Below are positions 46,375 to 57,116 of a DNA stretch of 64,000 bases, piece after piece. This DNA comes from Gracilariopsis chorda (taxonomy: Eukaryota > Rhodophyta > Florideophyceae > Gracilariales > Gracilariaceae). The DNA lies in contig NBIV01000028.1 of the NCBI GenBank assembly GCA_003194525.1, forward strand, positions 372,001 through 436,000. The letters run 5' to 3'. The translations under genes were made by a program, and so were the position numbers. The first letter of the stretch is position 1, and every line of letters begins with the position of its first letter. Below the pieces are notes generated by a model, which had not been told where the DNA came from, searched no databases, and saw only the letters and a list, made by a program, of their open reading frames with translations.

Positions 46375-46947
46375 TTATTCGATGTCGAGTTGTCCGTCGT
46401 GGGAAGCGATTCCTGTACGATCATACTTTGGGTGCGCATAGACGCGCTCAGGAGTGCGGACCGGTCGGGAGTGGTGAAAAGCAACCTGTTTCCGTTGTGG
46501 ATAGATAGCCGTCACGTGCTTGTCGATAAAAGTAGTACCGAGCAAGCACGGGGTGGCCAGGTTTGTTGAGACTAAGAAGTGGTCCCACACACCAAGGTTA
46601 CCGATTCGGATAAAAAGGCGGATGACACCCAAAGTCCGCATACGGTTACGAGACGCATCCGTAATGTTCGGGTGGTCTCGAGTAAGCAGTTTCGATTGCC
46701 ATCCGGGCGGAAGCGAATTCACATGGACCAAGTTGGGCCCGGCGCCGGTGTCAAGGACACCAGTGACGGGTATCTGGACTTGGGAATCCAGACCGACCGA
46801 GAAACGGACTTTGTAATGCGCTCGATTAAAGAGCATTACCGGGTCGGTTTGCATGTTCCCAGGGTTGAGATCTTCGTCCGTATGGGTTGCTTCCGTGGGA
46901 TCGTGCGGTTCCGAATCGGGTTCTTCATAAGACCGCGCGGTTTCCAT
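46375..46947 (-). other. Element C: protease region
   Basis: An open segment containing V-L-D-T-G-A-G-P-N-L-V, the aspartic protease box of gypsy elements. It sits between gag and pol. Confidence 0.75.
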
Positions 46948-46982
46948 GGTGAGGCTTTGTTGCCTCGGGGGGTGGCTCGCCT

Positions 46983-49175
46983 CTATGCACCCTCCGGGTA
47001 GTTTTCCAGAGCGGGTGGTGAATCGGCGTCCACCAGGTGGACCGGTGGGTTTGTCTGTTCCGAGCGGTGAGGGGGGTCCGTTTGGGCTTGCGGAAAGCCC
47101 TGGCGGGGCCCTTGGTATCTCCGCCCGGGTCCGTTGTTGGTTGCAGTGCCGTGCGAGTTCCGAGGGAAATTATAGAACCCCTCCTCCTTACGGCGGTTGA
47201 AGTTCACTTCCCGTGCGGCCAGTAAAGCCGCACGAACGCCCGGCGGTAGCATCCGGCAACAGTCCAGATCCCGGGACAGACAGATCCGGCACGGCTTGTC
47301 CATTAATCGTGCGGATGTGGGGGCCGCTCCTCGTGGAGGGGCGGTGAACTGGACCGCTCGGGACGAGTGCGACGTGGTGGTGGTGGGTGTCGTCGGAGGG
47401 GATGGCAAGGTGTTGCCATTCCCAACTGCGAACACTTGTCCATCACCAAGCGCGGACTCGTATTCGTCCGAGTCGGTGTCCAAACTCATCACCTTCGAGC
47501 GTGTGCCCTTCCGATGAGTTGGCAGAGAATCCGTGCGGGTCGCCTGCCGTCTGGCGGCACGGTGCGTGTCGCCATACGATTCCGCATATCGGGCGAGGGC
47601 ATTCAGGCCGATGTGCGGGTGACTTGTCAGATGATTTCTGACCTTGGACCGTATAGCGGGCAGCAAGTTCTCCACAAAGACGGACTTCAAACGTCTGTCC
47701 GAGAACACGTTTCCGCAACGGAGGGCTTTGTCCCAGAGCTTCTGAGCGAATTCCGTTTCGGACATGCCCGACGACTGGCGGTAGTTTGTCACATCCGCGT
47801 ATGCGTCTGCGATAACCTCGTCGGTCGCATACGTGGTCAACAGGAAGTTGACCACTTCGGAGTATGTCCGTAAGGTTTCCCGGCTTCGGACGTCCACAGC
47901 GTTCGTCTCCCCCGTGATGCGGGAGTGTACCAGCGAGTGGGCCGATCCGTTCAGATAGAACTGGAAGCACCAGAGAGCTGCGCCCTCTGTGATCCCGTTG
48001 TGGTCACATGCGGTCTTGAACCGCTGTAAGAAGCCCAGTACGGCGATAGGGTCCGATCCGGAGAACGGGTTACCCTTAAGCTGAATATCCAGCTTCTTGT
48101 GGTAGCGGCCAATATATCTGGCCACTTTGGAGTCGTACCGAGCGGACTTCTTCAATAGGCGGTAGGATCTGTAGTCTACCGCCTTTTTGAACAGGTCATT
48201 CAACGGCCTGAGTCGCTTGAGCGACCTCTTGCCCGAACGGTACCGCAAATCACGCGAGTCATCACTCGCCTCTGAGTTCGACTGGTTGAACTCTTCTTCT
48301 GACTCTGTAAAGTCCGAGCGGTCCGTGTCTGAGTCCGAACGGTCTCTACGTTTCCCACGGCGGGACCTTTTCTTCCCGCCGCGTTTCTTGTGGCCCGAGT
48401 TGGGAGACTTCCCCCGACGGTCGCGCTTGTCGCGAACTGAGCTCCCATCCTCGGAGCTACTGTCGTCGGGATCTGCACCCGGTCCTGGTTGACTGGGGAT
48501 GGCCGGCAGGTATACCATTCGGGGAGCATCTCGATCGCTCCCGTCCGGTATTCCTGTACCGGTCTGTGGGTCTGGTGCGAAGCCCGTACGGTTTGAAACG
48601 TACTTTGGGAGTGCCTGGGGATCTTGTGGGTCCCCGGGAAGCGGCGGTTGTGCCCGACCAGATGGAACGCCCACGAGGTTGACGCTTGGCTTCAAGCGTG
48701 TCACGACCTCCCTAGTAACCGTGCGGACGATGTCAGACTCCTGCTGCTCCATAATCTGAGGTATCCGATCAGCCAGATATTCTTCGACCGCCACGGGTAC
48801 TCGAATCTCGAGTTCCGTGCGGACGAATACAGAAATGTGTGTCCGTATACGGTCCCACAAGTCATCGGATCCATCATTTCCGATCGTTCTTGATCGCGAA
48901 GGAACGCCCGTTCCTGGTGGTTGGGCTGGTGCCTGAGGTGCCGGCTGTCCGTGCGGTACCGAGGGAGCTGACGCGCCTCGGCTGGCGCGCAGCAAGGCCT
49001 CGGGGTTTTCCGTGGCGGGTTGTAGGAGTGCTGACGCACTCCGGGTGCTTCGGTTTGTAACCGAAGCGGTGTCTGAAGCCGCCGCCGATGCGGCTTGAGA
49101 CTCCGTAGCGGGCTTGGCTGGTTTGTGGCCCTCAGAGCCCTTCTGACTGGGAGGCTTCGGTAGCCTGGATTCCAT
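46983..49175 (-). other. Element C: gag region
   Basis: About 730 residues from the first ATG of the frame. An N-terminal low-complexity part is followed by a strongly charged R/K/D/S tract, a capsid-like helical region, and a cysteine cluster P-C-R-I-C-L-S-x4-C-C near 47,250-47,300 in place of the usual CCHC knuckle. Confidence 0.75.
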
Positions 49176-49192
49176 TTCGGCCCGTATTGGTT

Positions 49193-49210
49193 TTCTAGGT
49201 CGGGAGACCA
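49193..49210 (-). other. Element C primer binding site
   Basis: TGGTCTCCCGACCTAGAA on the minus strand, one base inside the 5' LTR. Confidence 0.75.
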
Positions 49211-49211
49211 A

Positions 49212-49819
49212 TGTGGGGAAGCGTAGTGCTTAAATGAAAGGTGCCAACCGGTCGGCCGAGGCTTCAGCGGTTGGTGGGTGTAGTTTCCTAGGAAGCCCGG
49301 ACGGAGAATGGGCTCAAGGATCCGAAGCGGTTGGTCAGGAGACGTCGGGCGAGGGCGGTGGAACCGGACGGACAACTGCGCCAGGCGTGGTCAGTGTGCA
49401 CGCGTTGGGTGTTGGCGGTCGTGTACCACTAGTGGTGACCGGTCGGACTAGCTGCGCTACCTAGTGCGCCGTCTGTATCGCGAACTAGAAGTAGGTGCTC
49501 GTAGACTTGGTCAAGAAACGTCTGGCTTTACTCGAAAAGGGGTAGTGACCGTAGTGGTACCTATATACTAGCCCAGGCCCTAGTGGCTCACCTCGAGGGC
49601 ACTGTAATGGGCCTCGAGGTGCAGGCCCGTCGGCCGCACCTGGGTCACTAATACTACCCTAGCTAGAAATACTAAAAATTAGTGTACCGCACGGAAAATC
49701 TCGGTACGCGTTCTGATCATGTGCACAAGCACGCACGTGTACAACCTGTCCGATTCCCGGTCCGTCATCCGCTCGGTTACTCGCATTCCCCACCTTACCC
49801 GCACGTCCGCTATTCCACA
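49212..49819 (-). repeat. Element C, 5' LTR
   Basis: 608 bases, same length as 38,927-39,534 with about 6 base differences. Followed by the target duplication ATAAT. Confidence 0.93.
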
Positions 49820-49867
49820 ATAATCTAGGATAAGCTTCTCTAGTATGTACTTTGGTACCGGGAGCTG

Positions 49868-51475
49868 TCAGGTTGCGATTCTACGATGAGTCCAGCTCTG
49901 GGACTTCAAGGATTTGACCCTCGCCAGAAAGCGGTCTTCTTTCTTCTTCGCGGTTAGATTGGCCATAGTCCATGGAATGTTCCAAAGTGGGACTTTCTTT
50001 TGAACAATGTGCCTACGATAAAAGGCGTTTGAGCTCTCGGTGTAAGCAGTACCCTGGAACAAGAAACGAAACGCCACGAATTGATTGCGATAGAAAGCAT
50101 TGACCATCTCGTGATGTTTCCAGTAGCGAAATGTGAACCGCAGAGGAGGTTCTACTCGAAAAGAGTAAAAGTATGTTCTTTCTAATTCTTTTCGACGAGA
50201 TATGAAACCGTCTTCCGTCTTCGACTGCCTAATTTTAAACAGTTCCTTCGACATCTGTTAAATCATCTGCTTTCTCCCTATCTTGGAACACCAGTTAACA
50301 CAGTTTTTTAACTGATTCTGGTTGAGATGCCACTCGTCAAGCGATATGTAAGAAAGCGGAAATACCTTTTTGGTTGCATTAATACAAGCTATGATCTGAT
50401 CCATAGCTATCATTGCGGGCGAAACGCCTATTGTGGAGCTGAAATCTTTCAGTATTGGCAAGAAGCATTCTTCGGTTTCGCTTGAAATGAACCCCATAAA
50501 GAATGTTAGTACAAAGCCGTCGTTGGAGCGGCAATTCATAGTAAGAAGTGGTAACCCAAAGTGGTTGGAAAGGGCCTTGCATTCAATGCTGACATCGGGT
50601 ACAAGACTGCACGGAGCGTAGTCATCAAGCCAATCCTTGTAGGTCCAAGAGGCCAACTCTAACCTCCCATCCTCCGTAATAGAAAGAAAGACCTTGTTTT
50701 CATTGTTTTAATCGCGAATACGTAGCAGCTCCTTGCACAATCGCATGCAATCTTCACCACTTGGTGTTTCTGTGTCTTGGACATACGAAAGATTTCGCAG
50801 AGACTTTCGATCGATTAAGACTCTATATTTACGTTACAATAGCTGCATAATATTGCCGAATGGAATATGGAGCGCATGTTTCAGTTCTGAAGCTTCATTT
50901 TGGAGATCTGGTGGTAGTTGGTTCCTCACTGATGCGCGATCAGGAGCGTGGCTATGCATCGTAGCTTTCATGCGGCATGAGTACAACTTAACATTTCTTT
51001 CATCTCTCTCCTTGCTCGACATCGCATTTCAAGTCCTTATAACACACTCAAATGGACAGGATTCTCCCTTGCACCTAGTGAGTGTCCTTTCAAGCACAGA
51101 ATTATTCCTCGTAGTACCTTTGCTACCAGAGAGAGCGGTTAGATGCTTGTGATACGTTGATGTGCGAGTGAAAAAATTGTACCCGAAGCAAGACGCAATG
51201 TGGTGTACTTGTTCCAGAACATATGACCCCGAGGCCTTCTCCTGTATCTATGATATAAAGAAGAGTACAGATTCTGCAAACAGCGCCCCACTTTTTCCTG
51301 CTGCGTCCGCTGCGGTATTCGGTTTCTCTGAGCTCTCGTCCGATGATTCTTTCAAACAGCTATCCTGAAAATATTGCAAAGAGTATTCCGCTGAGTTATT
51401 GCCAAAGAGATGATAGAGAAGAACAGAATCGTAGTCCAAGAAACTATCTATGGCAAGGCTTTTGTCCTGTACCAC
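49868..51475 (-). pseudogene. MULE transposase, DNA-binding and DDE core part
   Basis: Minus-strand pieces of a Mutator-type transposase. Near 50,950-51,100 lies a Cys/His segment (C-K-G-E-S-C-P-F, then S-C-R-M-K-A-T-M-H-S-H) like the WRKY/FLYWCH-type N-terminal zinc fingers of this family. The piece 50,258-50,656 has the catalytic core: P-D-V-S with the first Asp, F-G-L-P-L-L-T-M, F-I-S-S-E-T-E, the second Asp in A-M-D-Q-I-I-A-C-I-N-A-T-K-K-V-F-P, then E-W-H-L. The piece 49,868-50,254 follows after a TAA. Continuation is beyond element C at 37,843-38,790. Frames change between pieces, so the gene is dead or contains introns. Confidence 0.8.
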
Positions 51476-52221
51476 AATGTGGTCTGATACTCCATTTGGA
51501 GCGGAGATATCTTCGGATCTGTCCCAGCTGTTTTTATACTACCTTCGGCGACCGCGAGTTCAATATTTGGTTTCCTCTGGACACATCCCTTTTCATGCGC
51601 TTCGGGAATTTCATTGCCTGACTCCATGCATTCTACGTCTTCAAAACAACTCTGCACAGAGTCCAGCCCCTCTGCACAGCGAGGTTCATCCTCACTCCGT
51701 AGCATTTCTTCTCCAGCAATACGAGGCGCAAGTCGAGGGAAACGTATTCTTTCCTGAATTGCATTCCTTTGTGGTTGTGTAGCTGTTACGACCCCAGGAA
51801 CAGGACCTTGTCTAACCCCCACCGAAGTCCTCGGTAACAAGTGGCGTTTCCGGTCATAAAAGAGATTCAGAGTGTCTTCAAAACACTTCCAACTACCAGC
51901 TGCATCCATGAAAGCCTTGTCCTTCCTCCATTCTCCGGTTCTATTACAAATTGATTTGATAAAAGCATCATATCGTTCGATTGATTTGGTATCAGAAGCC
52001 ACCAATGGTTCTTGATTATGAGTGGACGTTCTAGAGAGCGACCAAGCCATTTTAGAACTCTGCAACTTCGCACGTATTGCTGCACGACAGGAATCGGGAC
52101 GTTTGTAGCGCACACAACGTAATCGTGCGTTGATGAGGTGATGGTCTTGTACGAACTTCCTGGATATCTTCTGAAAGCGTTGCAATCTAAACGTCTCCCC
52201 TGCTCTACACATTTGAAACAC
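51448..52221 (-). pseudogene. MULE-borne FLYWCH-like segment
   Basis: A 257-residue open segment with L-R-C-V-R-Y-K-R-P-D-S-C-R-A and S-T-H-N-Q-E-P about 20 residues on, close to the FLYWCH zinc finger pattern (W-R-C ... C-x-A ... T-H-N-H). It may be the N-terminus of the transposase or a separate accessory protein. A preceding frame at 52,225-52,635 is acidic and shows no domain. Confidence 0.55.
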
Positions 52222-52703
52222 GAATTATGGCAGATCAGATACTTCCCATTTCTTATTCGCTTCATTCGCGACGACCAAAATGGATGCGATATACCGGCCT
52301 CTCCCCCTCCTCGTTCTTCCCTTATCGTTTGCATCACTGTTCCCAGTACTGTTACCATCTCTCTTCAATATAGATTGCAGCATATCTTCGATAAGACAAG
52401 AAAGGAAACATGCTGAGTCAGCAAATCTGATTCGACTTTGTTGGTGGTAGTGCAGTACACATTCGTCGTACTCCTTTCCATACCACATACCCTCTTTTCT
52501 CCGAACTACCTCTAGATACCCTTCGCGCGACTCTTTCCTATCTACTTCAGCCTTTCCATCTTCAATTGGAAAGCCATTCTCAAGGGATGAGAACGGTGTT
52601 CGAATTAAGTCGCTAGTTGTTTCACTTTCTATCACGCAAGTGGATTATTTTTCAAGGCCTCCATCAGTTTTAGTGTCCATCGCATCCCCATTCTGCTGCT
52701 CGT

Positions 52704-53561
52704 CTACCTTGCACTTCTTTTTCGTTCTTTGAGCAGTTCTATCTTGTTATTGTGCTGAAAAGCAGACACATCTCCCTCCCCTATTTCTTCGGAGCCACTC
52801 TCTTCTGCTGCAAGAATTATATTCAAAACCCTCACTTTGGCTGAACTCCATCGGAAACGATCTGTTAGAGAGTTATCGTTCCCTGAAGCAAACATCTTGT
52901 CAGGCAGGATCTTGGGGATTTCAGCAAACTTGCAGAACCCTGCGAGGGCGTATGCGTCACAGCTATAACCATTGGGCTGCCTTTGGAACTTCAGTGTATC
53001 CAAAAGGTAGTTATCCGGTGAGATGTGCCATCGTACTGAAGATTGCGGAAAAGCTATATCAAACACCGCTTTGAAGAAGTTAAGAATATAAATAGGAAAC
53101 TTCCATCTCAAGCTATCCCCAAAAAACACTGCTCTAAGCTCTTGTTTTCTCAAGGCACTAATATCGCGAGTTCCTACAATAAGTCTCCATTTTTCACCGC
53201 TGAAGGTCAGAAGGCATAAGACAGTTGTAACGTCCGATTCTTCTACAAAATGCTTCTCTCGAAATGTTGCAACAAACACATCGAGATGTTAGATTCTGTA
53301 CTGAGTAGAACACGTCGTAGAATAAAAAGACTTTGCTAAACCCACGAGATATGCATCATTCAGAAAACTACAGAAAACAACTTCTTTCTTCGGTTCAAGA
53401 CTGGATATTACGGCACTTATGAGTACATTACATAAGTACTTCCCGTTGTAGCAAGTTTTGATAAAGACATTATGGACTGCTTGGTTTCGGTCATTAATGA
53501 TCAATTGCGATAGGTGATTGCGCAATGCGCAATAAGCCGAACTATTGAGTCTTGCGACCAC
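52704..53561 (-). pseudogene. Ulp1-like (C48) cysteine protease relic in the MULE
   Basis: Two pieces of one frame separated by a TAA at 53,289-53,291. The first has S-F-L-N-D-A-Y-L, the W-L-N-D substrate-binding box of Ulp1/SENP proteases. In the second, residue numbering from its first codon gives D55-S-L (catalytic Asp), Q101-P-N-G-Y-S-C107 (oxyanion Gln and catalytic Cys with the correct spacing of six). The catalytic His-Trp is replaced by K30-W31, so even an intact protein would probably be inactive. Ulp1-like proteases remove SUMO-type modifiers in hosts and are known passengers in some MULEs. This could be a captured host gene or part of the element's own set. Confidence 0.7.
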
Positions 53562-54040
53562 TATTCCATAATGTGCTCTTAAGTCTTTGAAAAATCTTTC
53601 TACTTCTTCGAGTTTAACACGATTAAGCTCAAAATAGCTTGACTAATTTTTTGATGAGGTGTTTTTTATCATTCCATGGCCTCATCATATAAAATGCTCA
53701 CATGGGATCTCAAATATACCGGTATTTCAATATGTCTTTAGATTTAATCAACGCCAAGACGATGGAACAGTCTGCTTGATTTTACAATTTTGTGTCCCTG
53801 ATGTGTGAATAAAAACCCCTTTTTGATGCTCTAATCGAACCTGAACAACAATTTCAAACAACGATCTTTACAGACAGCAGCACGTCAAATCATCGTATGT
53901 GTTTCAGTCCAAAGGGGATTAATCTAACATCTTAAGGATGTCGGATAAACAAGTGACGTTTTTGCACGTTCAGATTGGAGATTGATGCAGCATCGGAGTT
54001 TTTTGACACGATGTGCGCGACTCTAGTGGTTTGCGGTAAA
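53562..54040. other. MULE non-coding right part
   Basis: AT-rich sequence between the protease relic and the right TIR. No gene seen; probably the promoter side of the minus-strand genes. Confidence 0.45.
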
Positions 54041-54304
54041 GAAGAGAAAACGCCCTCTTTTTGGACTGTGGGTTGATTGGTTGGGACTATGAAAAGAGTG
54101 ATTTGGTACATCGTGTTTTGGTACAGATGGCATCCACGGGACATGAACCTGAACTCCGGCCTGTGACTGGTTCGATGCATATGCTCATATATGACCTTAG
54201 AAGACCGTACTCTCCGATGCTGCACTCTCTGCGCCAGTCCGTACTCTGCACTGTGATTGGGTATGTCTTTACTCAAAATACACCGTGTAGATTCAGCTCG
54301 TGCC
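54041..54304 (-). repeat. MULE terminal inverted repeat, right
   Basis: Reverse complement of 37,246-37,510. Ends ...CAGCTCGTGCC at 54,304 and is followed by the target duplication CGCGCACC. Confidence 0.88.
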
Positions 54305-54560
54305 CGCGCACCGGTTGGTGCTCTCTGATTCTTGTCACCGTTGAACTGGGCAGGCGCGGTGGAGGGACTGCCCAGGTTGCGTGTCTCGTTCTTTCTTGCG
54401 GAAATCTGCAGTCGGAGATAGCAGCAACCATCGCGTTGTGGCCGTGAACAGAACTGCTAGAGGATGCCGATTTCTGTTTGAGGTTGCATTTCCACGTTCT
54501 CCATTGTATATTGGTATGCTTATTCAATGTTCTTTTGCATTTACCCAGCCTCTCACGCAC

Positions 54561-54568
54561 TATTTAAA
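54561..54568 (+). promoter_or_regulatory. TATA-like box of one-helix gene 1 (unit 2)
   Basis: TATTTAAA, 113 bases or more before the ATG at 54,681, as in unit 1. The leader after it differs markedly from unit 1 over about 40 bases. Confidence 0.55.
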
Positions 54569-54680
54569 TGCTACTTCCGCCGCTCCATCTCGCCAATGTA
54601 TATCCTTCCCACCATCCTTCCTCACACCTCGCACTCCACTTTTCCTGCTTCTTTCATCTCCTACACCTACAACTTCAACA

Positions 54681-54992
54681 ATGGCCTTCGTTTCCCCCAC
54701 CCCGATCATCTCCCGCAGCAGCACCGCCGTTGGCGCAGCTTCCATTACTTCCCGCCGCTCCGTCGCGGTGACTCCGCTCCGTCGTGCCGCCCTCCGGATG
54801 GCCGGCGAGGGGCCCGAAATGCAGAAAATTCCCCAGGGCTTTACATCCTTCTCGGAAATGCTCAACGGTAGAGCAGCCATGCTAGGATTCTCCCTGGCCG
54901 TCGTCACTGAGCTTATCACCGGCAAGGGCATTCTTGGACAAGTCGGTTCCGTCTTCGAGATCGTCAACCTCGCCTCAGCCCTAGGAAACTAA
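54681..54992 (+). CDS. One-helix light-stress protein, gene 1, unit 2
   Basis: A 103-residue plastid-targeted one-helix protein, the duplicate of 9,527-9,838. The ATG at 54,681 is preferred over longer upstream frames because it matches unit 1 and begins the transit peptide. The chlorophyll-binding motif E59-x-x-N62-x-R64 is intact. Nine base changes separate the copies, six of them amino-acid changing and all conservative. Four alter the mature part or its edge (E48Q, L60M, T71S, V33L near the cleavage site). Both copies look functional. Confidence 0.88.
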   Translation: MAFVSPTPIISRSSTAVGAASITSRRSVAVTPLRRAALRMAGEGPEMQKIPQGFTSFSEMLNGRAAMLGFSLAVVTELITGKGILGQVGSVFEIVNLASALGN

Positions 54993-56807
54993 AACGTCAC
55001 CGGCGACGGTTCGATAGCATTTTTGTGTAGCAACATACTCGATGTAAACCTACAGTCTTATTCTTGAACAAATACTTTTTGGCCTACCCTCCTCACAGCT
55101 GCTCTTCTTAGTTACTTTACATCTTGGAAACTGCATTGACAAGCAGCTTTCCAACAGTTGTCGTCCTGAGCAACACTAGCCCACAATATTTGGTGAAATA
55201 ACCAGTGGCGCGTTGTGCGACGCAAATCAGACGTTTGTAATTATTTCGACAAGTATGCTGCTGAAACGACAAGGGTGCCCCTCCCTTGCTTGCGTGGTCT
55301 GCTACCGACGCCGAAAGCCAGAAGAAGGACGCGAGAGAGGTGTGTTCCGTTCGTTTGCTGTGCTGCTTGAGCAACCGCGACATTCACCTCCGTATCTTTT
55401 TGTGTTACTATCAATCGCAAACACCACAAAAAGTAAACACGTAAAAGTTATCAACTTAAGTATAAGTTATCGACCGGTCCAAGCTCCAAGACACCAGTCC
55501 GAGGTGCAATATCGAGCCGAGACAAAGCCGAGGCCTGATTATTGCACCTAGGATTTGGGGTCTGGAGCGAGGACAGAGGTTGATAACACGTTTGTCGGGC
55601 AGGACCGGAGATCACACCCCCAACATGCTTGATACACGATCCCGGAGATACACAACATTACCATAAAACATGAACTACAGTGGTAGTCCACATTGATGAT
55701 GAGGTCCAGAAACTTGAGGACCCGAGAAGCGAGCGGAGCTGGTGGTGTCTTCGCTGTCTCTGTTGTTGTGAAAGGCAGCAACAACAACTTGCGTCGTGAA
55801 TAAAAAAAAAAGGGGTTGTGTCTTCGTATTGTTTCCGCCCCGACGGCCTGATATCCTGTATCAAGCTTGGTCCTGCCCGACAAACTCAAGGCTGTGCACA
55901 AGCCTGCGATGATCCTCACCTCCGCTATGAGTTGTAATTTCGGTTTCACCATTAACAAGAGCATGTGCGATGCGTAGCGACTGGCACACGAATGCGAGTA
56001 CAGGTGTCTGAAGCAGTTCAATACCAATGCTACAGCTGCCGTAACGCAGCAATTGAAGTGTACGGTTTCCGAGAAACAGAGGTCCGTCGAGCGGCGGGCA
56101 TCACATCCCATGCAAGTCTGTGTTGTAACGGTATGAACAAGATAAGCATTGTGGCCTTGATTTGTGGGGAAGCAAAATCGGAACCATCCTGGATCAATGG
56201 ATGTGCAGTATATGGACAGATATCAAAGCCGCTCCCCTGAACGCTGTGCGGAATGGTGTAACAATGATGACCCAAGAGTAAACCTTTTTCTGACCACAAG
56301 ATCTCCTCAACAGACACCAGAATATCCACCTAAAATCTACACGTGTCACGTCGCATGCCGTTTCGCCCCTGGTGTTAAGATTATGTGGCTCTCGTCATCT
56401 GTCGGCATCATGTGTGACGCGGCGCGCAGAGCTTCCAGACGCTTCTTGAATGAATCCAGAGGAATGAGTTAATTACCGTCGGGACCGGTTCATGTCATCT
56501 CCGCCTTTCACAGAACGGTTCGCGGAGAGATAGTATCTTGTAGAACAGTGCTGGCGCTGCAAACTGAAGTCTGTGATCCTTGCGCAGTGTGACAATCACT
56601 ACGATTTCAGATTGTGATGAGATTACATGCAACAACTAAAGTCTTCTGCCCGGGTACCTGTCGGCAGGGACAACAGACCGTATAAATACTCGTTCCCTCT
56701 GAATTCACTATCACCCTGTTCCTTCGCTCTATCACCATCCCTCCGCAACCCACTCTCTTGCAGTTACCCACAGTCAACCTATCTCACTTTCACAGCTTTA
56801 TCACAAA
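54993..56807. other. Spacer between the one-helix genes (unit 2)
   Basis: Counterpart of 9,839-11,653; no supported gene. A TATAAATA box for gene 2 lies at 56,681-56,688. Confidence 0.5.
56681..56688 (+). promoter_or_regulatory. TATA box of one-helix gene 2 (unit 2)
   Basis: TATAAATA, 120 bases before the ATG at 56,808, identical to unit 1. Confidence 0.65.
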
Positions 56808-57116
56808 ATGGTCAGCACCGCGTTCGTCGCCGCTACTCCCGTGCTAGCACGTACTATCCCTTCCGTTTCAAATACTTCCTTCACCTCCCGCAGTATCGTC
56901 GCACTCCCAGCTCGTCGTTCTGCAACCATCATGATGGCTGATAAGGAACGTATCCCACAAGGTTTCACTGCCTTCTCGGAGGTGTTGAACGGTCGTGCCG
57001 CTATGCTCGGCATTGTTCTTGCCATTGTAACTGAGGCCATCACTGGAAAGGGAATCGTCGGACAAGTCGCTGCTCTGGGTGACATCGCTTCCATCACCCA
57101 TGCCCTTGGTTTGTAA
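56808..57116 (+). CDS. One-helix light-stress protein, gene 2, unit 2
   Basis: A 102-residue plastid-targeted one-helix protein, identical in residues to 11,654-11,962. Transit peptide to about residue 43, chlorophyll-binding motif E58-x-x-N61-x-R63, one helix. Same leader and TATA box as unit 1, so the same regulation is expected. Confidence 0.88.
   Translation: MVSTAFVAATPVLARTIPSVSNTSFTSRSIVALPARRSATIMMADKERIPQGFTAFSEVLNGRAAMLGIVLAIVTEAITGKGIVGQVAALGDIASITHALGL

Larger units (their letters stand above)
38927..49819 (-). mobile_element. Ty3/gypsy chromovirus-like LTR element C (young fossil)
   Basis: A 10.9-kb element inserted in the MULE transposase, with identical 5-bp flanks. LTRs are 608 bases each with about 6 differences (about 1%), so it is far younger than A and B. 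Minus-strand order: 5' LTR 49,212-49,819, primer site, gag 46,983-49,175, protease region, reverse transcriptase, RNase H, integrase and chromodomain in 42,793-46,020, then a 3.2-kb 3' part with a plus-strand accessory frame, and the 3' LTR. It is close to whole, with a few breaks or frame changes at most; some of these could be the read-through or frameshift that such elements use. Confidence 0.93.
37246..54304 (-). mobile_element. Mutator-like DNA transposon (MULE), split by gypsy element C
   Basis: Terminal inverted repeats of about 265 bases begin GGCACGAGCTG (37,246-37,510 and 54,041-54,304), with roughly 20 differences between them. An 8-bp target duplication flanks them. Without element C it is about 6.2 kb. 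It carries, on the minus strand, a Ulp1-like protease relic and a transposase relic with Cys/His DNA-binding segments, a DDE core and a SWIM zinc finger. Long TIRs and an 8-11 bp duplication are the mark of the Mutator superfamily. Protease-carrying members are known in plants (KI-MULEs). The coding parts are interrupted, so it is no longer autonomous as it stands. Confidence 0.88.

Noticed and set aside
46057-46569. Plus-strand frames opposite the protease and gag regions of element C
   Set aside because: Shadows of the minus-strand coding region.
54381-54680. Longer upstream extension of the unit 2 one-helix gene
   Set aside because: It relies on a non-ATG start, crosses the TATA box and leader, and has no counterpart in unit 1.
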